DNA from: Actinomyces dentalis DSM 19115
GTDB taxonomy: Bacteria; Actinomycetota; Actinomycetes; Actinomycetales; Actinomycetaceae
Length of the DNA stretch: 57,724 nucleotides
Direction of reading: 5' to 3'
NCBI RefSeq assembly: GCF_000429225.1
Contig: NZ_AUBL01000026.1
Coordinates: 1-57,724 of the forward strand
In this document: positions 51,867-57,724 of the stretch, piece by piece
Numbering within the stretch: the first letter of the stretch is position 1
Layout: every line of letters starts with the position of its first letter
Made by a program: the position numbers and the translations under genes
The notes under the pieces: model-generated
Database searches by the model: none
Told to the model about the DNA's origin: nothing
The model's input: only the letters and a program-made list of their open reading frames with translations

Positions 51867-52706
51867 CTAGTTGGTCACCGGGCCGTTGGGGTTGTAGGGC
51901 TGCTGGGGGTTGTAGCCCGGCTGGCCCGACTGGGGCTGGCCCGGGTAGCCGGGCCCGGGCTGAGGAGCGACCCCGGGCTGGCCCGGGTAGCCGGGCCCGG
52001 GCTGAGGAGCGACCCCGGGCTGGCCCGGGTAGCCGGGCTGCTGGGGCTGACCCATGCCCGCTCCGGGTGCGATGCCTGCCTTCGCCCGCTTCCGACGGAT
52101 GATGATGAAGGCCGCGACGCCGCCGCCGATGGCCGCGATGACGACGACGATGATGATGATCATGAACAGGGGCGAGCCGTGGTCGGCGCCCTTGGCTTTG
52201 AGGGTCTCCGTCTCGTCCTGGGCGTTGTTCCAGGTGGCGGTGCTTCCGGATTTCTTGCCGTCGCCGGAGACCTTGGAGACGCTGCCGGGGAAGGTCACCT
52301 TGACCGTCACCTGGTCGTAGTACTGGAGTGAGGAGGCGGGCATCTCGAAGGTGAAGGAGTCGTCCTCGTGGGTGATCTCCGCCAGAGGGTTGTCCTTGAT
52401 GGACAGGCCCGTGATCTTGGCCGTGCAGGAGTCGCCGCCGTCGCTCTTGACGCTGACCTTGACGTCGTCGTCTTTGAAGCTGTCCTTGATGGTGCCGGGG
52501 TCGCAATTCGACTTCGAGCCGGCGTCATCCCCCTTCTTGGTCATGGTGATGTCGACGGTTTTGTTCTCGTGGATCTCGAACTCGTAACTGAACGAGTAGT
52601 CGTAGGAAGCCGCGGAGGCGGCCGGTGCGAGACCGAGACTCGCGAGGATCATGAGGATGGCCGGGACGACCGTGACGAGGCGGCGCGGAACGGATGGAAG
52701 TCTCAT
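51867..52706 (-). CDS. LppM-like membrane protein, family copy 1
   Basis: 279 residues. Order: signal peptide (about 1-32, ending APAASA; no lipobox Cys), an extracytoplasmic beta-rich domain (33-170) with the HENKTVDITMTKKGDDAG opening, KVTFPGSVSKVSGDGKKSGS and TATWNNAQDETETLKAKGAD, a single membrane helix (about 180-205, IIIIVVVIAAIGGG), a basic stop (RRKRAKAG) and a cytosolic tail of PGYPGQPGVAPQPG-type repeats. The ectodomain resembles the LppM/Rv2171 domain; the sequence shows two conserved Cys (in SNCDPG and DSCTAK) likely forming a disulfide. Function in this organism is unknown. TAGGCT lies 6 nt before the ATG. Confidence 0.85.
   Translation of the reverse strand: MRLPSVPRRLVTVVPAILMILASLGLAPAASAASYDYSFSYEFEIHENKTVDITMTKKGDDAGSKSNCDPGTIKDSFKDDDVKVSVKSDGGDSCTAKITGLSIKDNPLAEITHEDDSFTFEMPASSLQYYDQVTVKVTFPGSVSKVSGDGKKSGSTATWNNAQDETETLKAKGADHGSPLFMIIIIVVVIAAIGGGVAAFIIIRRKRAKAGIAPGAGMGQPQQPGYPGQPGVAPQPGPGYPGQPGVAPQPGPGYPGQPQSGQPGYNPQQPYNPNGPVTN
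51950..52040. repeat. 42-48 bp tandem repeat in LppM-like copy 1 tail
   Basis: Two full copies of the unit (core GAGGAGCGACCCCGGGCTGG on the plus strand) encode GYPGQPGVAPQPGP in the cytosolic tail. Confidence 0.8.
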
Positions 52707-52712
52707 AGGCCC

Positions 52713-52718
52713 AGCCTA
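52713..52718 (-). promoter_or_regulatory. -10 box of LppM-like copy 1
   Basis: TAGGCT on the minus strand, 6 nt before the ATG; the upstream CACGATCACCCG is shared with copies 2 and 3. Confidence 0.5.
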
Positions 52719-52794
52719 CGGGTGATCGTGGATATCGAAAAATCCGGGAGATCATCGCCACAGGGGCGGACGGAGTCGGGGCGGCGGACTCGGT

Positions 52795-53640
52795 TCAGTG
52801 CTGTCCGCCGGGGCTGCGGGGCTGTTGACCCGGCTGATCGTAATCTGACTGGGGGCTGTAGGACTGCTGTGCGCCGGGCTGGGTGTAGTAACCCGGTTGG
52901 GCAGTGCCGGGGACGGCGGGGGCCTGTCCGGGCTGGCCGTAGCCCGGCTGAGAATTGTAGGGCTGCTGGGGGTTGTAGGGCTGTTGGCCCGGCTGGGGGT
53001 GTCCGGGTGCGATGCCGGTCTTCGCCCGCTTCTGGCGGATGATGATGAAGATCACGACGCCGCCGATGGTCGCGATGACGACGATGACGATGAGGATCGT
53101 GAACAGGGGCGAGCCGTGGTCGGCGCCCTTGGCGATGAGGGTTCTCGTTTCGTCCTGGGCGTTGTTCCAGGTGGCGGTGTTCCCGGACTTCTTGCCGTTG
53201 CCGGAGACCTTGGAGACCTTGCCGGGGAAGGTCACCTTGACCGTCCCCTGCTCGAGGTAGGGGATGTCCATTCTGAAGGTGAAGGAGCCGTCCTCGTGGG
53301 TGATCTCCGCGGGCGTGTTGTTGTTGAACTTCTTGAGAGTCAGACCCTTGACCGTGACTGTGCAGGAGTCCCCGCCGTCGCCGCTCTTGACGCTGACCTT
53401 GACGTCGTCATCGTCGAAGCTGTCCTCGATGTCGTCGGGGTTGCAATTCGACTTCGAGCCGGCGTCATCCCCCTTCTGGGTCATGGTGATGTCGACGGTT
53501 TTGTTCTCGTGAATCTCGAAACTGAGCGAGTCGTCGGAGGTGTCCGCGGAGACGGTGGGTGCGAGGCCGAGACTCGCGAGGATCATGAGGACGGCGGAGA
53601 CGAGCGCGGTCAGGCGGTGCAGGACGGATGGGAGTCTCAT
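52795..53640 (-). CDS. LppM-like membrane protein, family copy 2
   Basis: 281 residues with the same plan as copy 1: signal peptide ending SADTSD, ectodomain HENKTVDITMTQKGDDAG to NAQDETRTLIAKGAD, two Cys (SNCNPD, DSCTVT), membrane helix about 195-216, basic stop (RQKRAKTG), then a Gln/Pro/Gly/Tyr-rich tail ending in RSPGGQH. An insertion KKFNNNTPAEITHEDG distinguishes copies 2 and 3 from copy 1. Its 3' flank (near 52770-52800) is nearly identical to that of copy 4, showing that duplications included flanking DNA. Confidence 0.85.
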   Translation of the reverse strand: MRLPSVLHRLTALVSAVLMILASLGLAPTVSADTSDDSLSFEIHENKTVDITMTQKGDDAGSKSNCNPDDIEDSFDDDDVKVSVKSGDGGDSCTVTVKGLTLKKFNNNTPAEITHEDGSFTFRMDIPYLEQGTVKVTFPGKVSKVSGNGKKSGNTATWNNAQDETRTLIAKGADHGSPLFTILIVIVVIATIGGVVIFIIIRQKRAKTGIAPGHPQPGQQPYNPQQPYNSQPGYGQPGQAPAVPGTAQPGYYTQPGAQQSYSPQSDYDQPGQQPRSPGGQH

Positions 53641-53647
53641 AGCCTCC

Positions 53648-53653
53648 AGCCTA
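53648..53653 (-). promoter_or_regulatory. -10 box of LppM-like copy 2
   Basis: TAGGCT on the minus strand, 7 nt before the ATG. Confidence 0.5.
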
Positions 53654-53716
53654 CGGGTGATCGTGGGCGCAGGAGAATGCCCGAGCGATTGGCGTAGGGC
53701 GTGTTCTGTGAGAATG

Positions 53717-53751
53717 CCGCCCCGGCCCTGAGCGGAGGAGGGCCGGGGCGG
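53717..53751 (-). terminator. terminator of LppM-like copy 3
   Basis: CCGCCCCGGCCC (53717-53728) pairs perfectly with GGGCCGGGGCGG (53740-53751), 41 bp beyond the stop of copy 3. Confidence 0.7.
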
Positions 53752-53792
53752 CGCGGGTGTTGAGTCGCGGGTGAGGGTGGGGTGAGCGTCGG

Positions 53793-54623
53793 TCAGTACT
53801 GGCCGCCGGGGTTGTAACCGGATGTCCCGCCCTGCTGGGGGTTGTAGGGCTGCTGCTGTGCGCCGGGCTGGGCGTAGTAACCCGGCTGAGCGGGGCCGGG
53901 GCCGGGGGCCTGTCCGGGCTGGCCGTAGCCCGGCTGGGGGGCGTAGGGTTGTTGGCCCGGCTGGGGGTATCCGGGTGCGGTGCCGGTCTTCGCCCGCTTC
54001 TGGCGGATGATGATGAAGGCCGCGACGCCTCCGCCGATGGCCGCGATGACGACGATGACGATGAGGATCGTGAACAGGGGCGAGCCGTGGTCGGCACCCT
54101 CGGCTTTGAGGTCCTCCGTCTCGTCCTGGGCGTTGTTCCAGGTGGCGGTGCTTCCGGACTTCTTGCCGTCTCCGGATACCTCGGAGACCTTGCCGGGGAA
54201 GGTCACCTTGACCGTCACCTGGTCGTAGTACTGGAGGGAGGAGGCGGACATCTCGAAGGTGAAGGAGTCGTCCTCGTGGGTGATCTCCGCGGGCGTGTTG
54301 TTGTTGAACTTCTTGAGAGTCAGGCCCTTGATCGTGACCGTGCAGGAGTCCCCGCCGTCACCGCTCTTGACACTGACCTTGACGTCGTCGCCGAGGCTGT
54401 CCTCGATGTTGTCGGAGCTGCAATTCGATTTCGAGCCGACATCATCCCCCTTCTGGGTCATGGTGATGTCGACGGTTTTGTTCTCGTGGATCTCGAACTC
54501 GTAACTGAGCGAGTCGTCGGAGGAGGTCGCGGAGGCGGTGGGTGCGAGGCCGAGGCCCGCGAGGACCATGAGGACGGCTGGGACGACCGCGACGAGGCGG
54601 CGCGGGATGGATGGGAGTCTCAT
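53793..54623 (-). CDS. LppM-like membrane protein, family copy 3
   Basis: 276 residues, closest to copies 1 and 2: signal peptide ending TASATSS, HENKTVDITMTQKGDDVG, Cys pair (SNCSSD, DSCTVT), KKFNNNTPAEITHEDD, KVTFPGKVSEVSGDGKKSGS, membrane helix about 192-216, basic stop RQKRAKTG and a tail with AQPGYYAQPGAQQQPYNP. TAGGCT precedes its ATG by 7 nt and a terminator follows, so it is an independent transcript. Confidence 0.85.
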   Translation of the reverse strand: MRLPSIPRRLVAVVPAVLMVLAGLGLAPTASATSSDDSLSYEFEIHENKTVDITMTQKGDDVGSKSNCSSDNIEDSLGDDVKVSVKSGDGGDSCTVTIKGLTLKKFNNNTPAEITHEDDSFTFEMSASSLQYYDQVTVKVTFPGKVSEVSGDGKKSGSTATWNNAQDETEDLKAEGADHGSPLFTILIVIVVIAAIGGGVAAFIIIRQKRAKTGTAPGYPQPGQQPYAPQPGYGQPGQAPGPGPAQPGYYAQPGAQQQPYNPQQGGTSGYNPGGQY

Positions 54624-54630
54624 AGCCCCT

Positions 54631-54636
54631 AGCCTA
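54631..54636 (-). promoter_or_regulatory. -10 box of LppM-like copy 3
   Basis: TAGGCT on the minus strand, 7 nt before the ATG. Confidence 0.5.
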
Positions 54637-54691
54637 CGGGTGATCGTGGATGCCGAAAAATCTGAGAGTGATCGTCGACATGGGGGAGCGC

Positions 54692-54733
54692 GTTCCGCGG
54701 GCCGCCCGGTCCGGGGCGGACGGTCCGCGGAAC
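54692..54733 (-). terminator. terminator of LppM-like copy 4
   Basis: GTTCCGCGG/CCGCGGAAC outer stem with an inner CCGCCC/GGGCGG stem, 28 bp beyond the stop of copy 4. Confidence 0.6.
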
Positions 54734-54761
54734 CGGGCGGAGTCGGGGCGGCGGACTCGGT

Positions 54762-55670
54762 TCAGTGCTGTTCGTCGGGGCTGTGGGGCTGCTGACCCGG
54801 CTGGCCGTAGCCGGACCGCCTGTTGGGACCGTAGCCGGGCTGACCGTAGCCCGACTGGGGGCCGGGGTCGTATCCGGACTGGTGGTCGTAGGGCTGCTGC
54901 ACGCCGGGATGGGCGCGGTAGCCCGGCTGGGCGGCGTCGAGGCCGGGGGCTTGCCCGGGCCAGCCGTGTCTCGGCTGAGGGTGCCCGGGCGCGCCGGTCC
55001 TCGCCCGCCTCTTGCGGATGAGGATGAGGGACGTGACGCCGCCGATGGCCGCGAGTGCGAGGGCGATAATGAGAATTATGGACAGGGGCGAGTGGAGGCC
55101 GAATCCTCCCTCTTTGCGTGATGAGTCGTGGTCGGCGCCCTTGGCGGTGAGGGAGCTCGTCTCGCTCTGGGCGTTCTCCCACGTGGCGGTGTTCCCGGAC
55201 TTCTTGCCGTCTCCGGATACCTCGGAGACGCTGCCGGGGAAGGTCACCCTGACCGTTATCTGGATGTCGGCGTACCTGCGCCTGAAGGCCTGCATTGTGA
55301 AGGTGAAGGAGTCGTTCTCGTGAGCGATGCTCGCGCCGATTGAATTATTGAGTTCTCTGAGGGATATTCCCCTGACGGTGATCGTGCACGAGTTCCCGCC
55401 GTTTCCCTCGACGGTGATTTCGGTGCCATCGTCGTCGAAGCCGTCTCCAATATCGTCGGAGTTGCAGGACGATTCCGAGCCGAGGCCCTCTCCTCGCCTG
55501 ACCTGGGTGATATCAATGGTTTCGTTCTCGTGGATCTCGAATTCGTAACTGACCGAGTAGTCGTCGGAGGGGGCTGCGGAGGTGGTCGGCGCGAGGCCGA
55601 GGCTCGCTAGGACCATGAGGGTGGCCAGCACGAGCGCGGTCAGGCGGCGCAGGGCGGATGGGGTTCGCAT
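54762..55670 (-). CDS. LppM-like membrane protein, family copy 4
   Basis: 302 residues, more diverged: signal peptide ending SAAPSD, HENETIDITQVRRGEGLG, Cys pair (SSCNSD, NSCTIT), RVTFPGSVSEVSGDGKKSGN, TATWENAQSETSSLTAKGAD, an extra SSRKEGGFGLHS before the membrane helix (about 195-217), basic stop RKRRARTG and a longer tail with GYGQPGYGP-type repeats. The -10 box is TAAACT, 7 nt before the ATG. It keeps the fold but with changed surface, as expected for a diversifying family. Confidence 0.85.
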   Translation of the reverse strand: MRTPSALRRLTALVLATLMVLASLGLAPTTSAAPSDDYSVSYEFEIHENETIDITQVRRGEGLGSESSCNSDDIGDGFDDDGTEITVEGNGGNSCTITVRGISLRELNNSIGASIAHENDSFTFTMQAFRRRYADIQITVRVTFPGSVSEVSGDGKKSGNTATWENAQSETSSLTAKGADHDSSRKEGGFGLHSPLSIILIIALALAAIGGVTSLILIRKRRARTGAPGHPQPRHGWPGQAPGLDAAQPGYRAHPGVQQPYDHQSGYDPGPQSGYGQPGYGPNRRSGYGQPGQQPHSPDEQH

Positions 55671-55677
55671 GGACTCC

Positions 55678-55683
55678 AGTTTA
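55678..55683 (-). promoter_or_regulatory. -10 box of LppM-like copy 4
   Basis: TAAACT on the minus strand, 7 nt before the ATG. Confidence 0.45.
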
Positions 55684-55823
55684 GGAGATTCGTGGGCGGC
55701 AGGAGGACCTCGGAGACGATTATCGGTGAGAGAAGCGGTGTGTCCTGCGGGTCCGCCGCCTGGTTCCGAAATGAGAGACCGGAATGGTGCGAGTCGAGGC
55801 CCGGGTGCGAGGAGGGCGTCGAC

Positions 55824-56864
55824 TCAGTACTGGCCATTGGGGTTGTAGGGATGCTGCGGGTTGTAGGGCGGCCGGGGGTCGTAGCCGGACTGCCCGGAGG
55901 GGCTGTAGGGCTGCTGTTGACCCGGTTGGCCGTAACCTCCGGGCTGTCCGGAGGGGTCGTAGCCGCCCCAGCCCGGGTATTGCCGGGGCGGGGCATGCCG
56001 CTGGGGATCGTATCCGCTCGCCTGGGACAGTGGAAACTGCCTGGTCGGTGTATCATAGTCAGGCTCGGGGGCGTAGTCCGAGTGGGCCGGGAGATACTGC
56101 TGGACCGGATAATCGGGTTGAGTCGGGTACTGCGCGTGCTGCGGCGCGCCGGGGTAGGTGCCCTGAGCGGCGAACTGCCTCTTCTTCGAATTATTCATGG
56201 CGTAGACGACGACGGTGGCGGTGACGGCCACGACGGCGACGGCCCCGAGGAGAATCCACAGGGGCCACAGCGGGGGGTCGCTGTCCTTCTTATTGCCGCC
56301 TTGCGCCTGGTTCTGGCCGTCGTTATTGGGCGTTGGAGTCGGGTCGGGGACGTCCTTGCCCTCGGCGCGAGCGGATTCGAGGGAGACGATGTCGGACCAG
56401 CTGGCGGTATTGCCGTCCACCTTCGCATTGCTGTCGGCATCGGTGACCTTGCCGGGGAAGACCATGGTCAGAGTTGTGCTCTCATAGTTGTCGAAATTGT
56501 CGAAGTCATCCATTCTCGCAACGAAAACACCATTTTTGTGGTCGATATACGTGTCCCCGTCGTTCGTGTCCCCGATTCTGACTCCGTACGTGCCGATGGT
56601 GCAGGTGTCGCCCTCCGTCCTGATTTCGTATTCGTTGCCGAGATACTCCTCGGTGCAGTAATCGGAGGGAGATGTACCCGGGATTTTTACGGAGAGACTC
56701 AGGTCGAAGGTCTCGTCCTCATAGATGACGAGCTTGATATCGGCGGTCCCCGAGGAGGAGCCGGCGGCGGACGCGGCGGGGGACAGGCCCACGTCCCCGA
56801 GGAGGATGAGGGCGGACAGGGCCACCAGCGTGCCGAGGACGCGCGGGAGGGGCGTGATACTCAC
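55824..56864 (-). CDS. LppM-like membrane protein, family copy 5 (most divergent)
   Basis: 346 residues from the GTG at 56864, chosen because TAGACT lies 7 nt upstream; a TTG at 56882 would place that box inside the gene. Signal peptide ends PAASAAGS; ectodomain has YEDETFDLSLSVKIPG, a Cys pair (DYCTEE, DTCTIG), MVFPGKVTDADSNAKVDGNT and ASWSDIVSLESARAEGKD, then a Pro/Asn linker, a membrane helix (about 200-222, LWPLWILLGAVAVVAVTATV) and a long Tyr/Pro/Gln-rich tail. GC content is a little lower than in its siblings in the ectodomain. It may be the ancestral copy. Confidence 0.82.
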   Translation of the reverse strand: MSITPLPRVLGTLVALSALILLGDVGLSPAASAAGSSSGTADIKLVIYEDETFDLSLSVKIPGTSPSDYCTEEYLGNEYEIRTEGDTCTIGTYGVRIGDTNDGDTYIDHKNGVFVARMDDFDNFDNYESTTLTMVFPGKVTDADSNAKVDGNTASWSDIVSLESARAEGKDVPDPTPTPNNDGQNQAQGGNKKDSDPPLWPLWILLGAVAVVAVTATVVVYAMNNSKKRQFAAQGTYPGAPQHAQYPTQPDYPVQQYLPAHSDYAPEPDYDTPTRQFPLSQASGYDPQRHAPPRQYPGWGGYDPSGQPGGYGQPGQQQPYSPSGQSGYDPRPPYNPQHPYNPNGQY

Positions 56865-56871
56865 ATTTGCG

Positions 56872-56877
56872 AGTCTA
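56872..56877 (-). promoter_or_regulatory. -10 box of LppM-like copy 5
   Basis: TAGACT on the minus strand, 7 nt before the GTG at 56864. Confidence 0.45.
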
Positions 56878-56916
56878 TACAACGATCCGACTCAATGGGC
56901 GTGGTCGTTGAGAGGC

Positions 56917-57008
56917 GGCCTGCGCCGTGCCCCCGGCGGGGCGCGCCCAGCTCCGACGGGTCCACCAGCTCCGCGATGGGCCTGCGCCGTGCCCCCGGCG
57001 GGGCGCGC
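56917..57008. repeat. two perfect 30-bp direct repeats 62 bp apart
   Basis: 56917-56946 and 56979-57008 are identical (core GCCGTGCCCCCGGCGGGGCG), separated by 32 bp; a decayed third copy lies near 57036-57062. The repeat contains GCCCC/GGGGC. Spacing is CRISPR-like, but only two copies are intact. Confidence 0.6.
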
Positions 57009-57365
57009 GCTCGCCGAGGCCCGGCGTCGAACCGGCCGGCTGCGTGCCCCGGGGAGCGGAGGGAGGCCGTCCCGTCATCGCGATCGCCTCCGACCCGTCC
57101 GCATGGGAGCAACGGGGGAAGTGCCGGATCCGTCCTCCCGGTCCGCCCGTCGCAGGGGACGGTGGGACCGGAGGCGGATGGGACCGGCGTCCCGCTCGTA
57201 TCCTCGAACCCCGGTCCGGCGGGCTTGGACGGTCCCCCGGACCCGACTCCGAAGCGGGGAGGGGCCCACGGCGGTCATCGGAAGCGAGGACGTCGACTTC
57301 GACGTCGCGGCGGCCGTGGCCTTGGTGCCGCGGTGCCGCAGCGCGGCCGAGCAGGCGCGGACCCT

Positions 57366-57482
57366 TCACTCGTCGAGAACGGGCCGAGCGTCGTCGATCC
57401 CCGGGGGCAGGTGCCGATAGGCGGTGGCCGGGCCGATCCCGGAGCCCCTCGCCAGGGCCTTCAAACCGGCGTCCTCGACCAT
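57366..57482 (-). pseudogene. transposase fragment (IS5/DDE_Tnp_4-type HTH region)
   Basis: A 38-codon frame, LKALARGSGIGPATAYRHLP in its middle, resembles the helix-turn-helix of actinobacterial IS5-group transposases (GIGxATAYRYL). It stops at 57366, and no catalytic domain follows in any frame. It is probably IS debris; the match is short. Confidence 0.35.
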
Positions 57483-57596
57483 TCATCCCGGTCGCCGGCA
57501 GGACCCGGGGTCGGCAAGATGGCCGTCCTCCGCCGAGGGGCGCGCATCATGGACCTTTGCGGTACTCGGACGGCCACGTGCTGGTGGAGCAGACAA

Positions 57597-57653
57597 TGAG
57601 CCTTTCTCACCAGGAAGACCCCTGGGCTGGCCGGGATCGGCGTGATGACGCGG
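57597..57653. mobile_element. insertion-element end, related to 3720-3776
   Basis: TGAGCCTTTCTCACCAGGAAG followed by CCCC, CTGGCC and ATGnCGCGG is shared in order with the left end of the 503-bp element at 3720. The element would extend beyond the right edge of the window. The rest of 56865-57724 holds the direct repeats and the transposase fragment and no intact gene. Confidence 0.5.
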
Positions 57654-57724
57654 AAAAGTTCGGGGCAAAGCTAGGTGTGCGGCTCCTGTGCGCACCACCC
57701 CCACTCCACACCCATCCTTTCCGC

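Noticed and set aside
56917-57008. Calling the right-edge repeats a CRISPR array
   Set aside because: Only two intact copies and one interval; no cas genes and no third intact repeat, so it is listed as a direct repeat.

Overview
Composition (very high GC, C/G in nearly every third codon position, GTG starts, 4-nt ATGA/GTGA overlaps) and gene content (high-GC dcd, pyrE, purA, class II fba, MoxR/DUF58/vWA operon, HrcA-type CIRCE operator, TROVE/Ro60 protein) point to an actinobacterium. The small-genome, oral-type gene set resembles Actinomyces/Actinomycetaceae, but genus is an inference.

Layout. 1-4.96 kb: tail of a TPR protein, a Ro60-like TROVE gene translationally overlapped by a small helix-turn-helix gene, then about 2 kb of repeat-dense non-coding DNA holding an orphan ABC-3C middle-component gene and a MITE-like element. 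4.96-18.35 kb: two giant paralogous DUF4011/SF1-helicase/REase/DUF3320 proteins, a SMI1/KNR4-like (SUKH) protein and an unrecognised coiled-coil protein; this block looks like a conflict or nucleic-acid-surveillance locus. 18.5-24.6 kb: a six-gene MoxR-DUF58-membrane-vWA-vWA-TPR (Bat-type) operon. 24.7-34.0 kb: housekeeping and accessory genes (TetR, Nudix, M50-like peptidase, DoxX, TM2 protein and a frameshifted relic, tRNA-Gly, dcd, DEDDh exonuclease, nitroreductase, serine hydrolase). 34.0-35.2 kb: a second palindrome-rich island that carries an inverted copy of the 3.8-4.1 kb repeats. 35.2-42.8 kb: xth-type exonuclease, SDR, tpx, pyrE, XRE/ImmA module, SpoU methylase, Hsp20 and fba. 43-50 kb: a second, unrelated large SF1 helicase with an odd P-loop, a duplicated PH-like membrane protein, a TetR/carboxylesterase pair and purA. 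51.8-56.9 kb: five tandem LppM-like membrane proteins, each with its own promoter. 56.9 kb to the end: direct repeats and IS debris.

How it fits together. Housekeeping genes are short transcription units, and fourteen starts sit 6-7 nt behind a TAnnnT-like -10 box, indicating leaderless mRNAs. The accessory parts (giant helicases, TROVE, coiled-coil protein, orphan ABC-3C subunit, XRE/ImmA) are clustered near palindromic repeat islands. The strongest candidates for something undescribed are the paired DUF4011 helicases with their SUKH and coiled-coil neighbours, the composite palindromic repeat present in two inverted copies 30 kb apart, and the five-copy LppM-like family.
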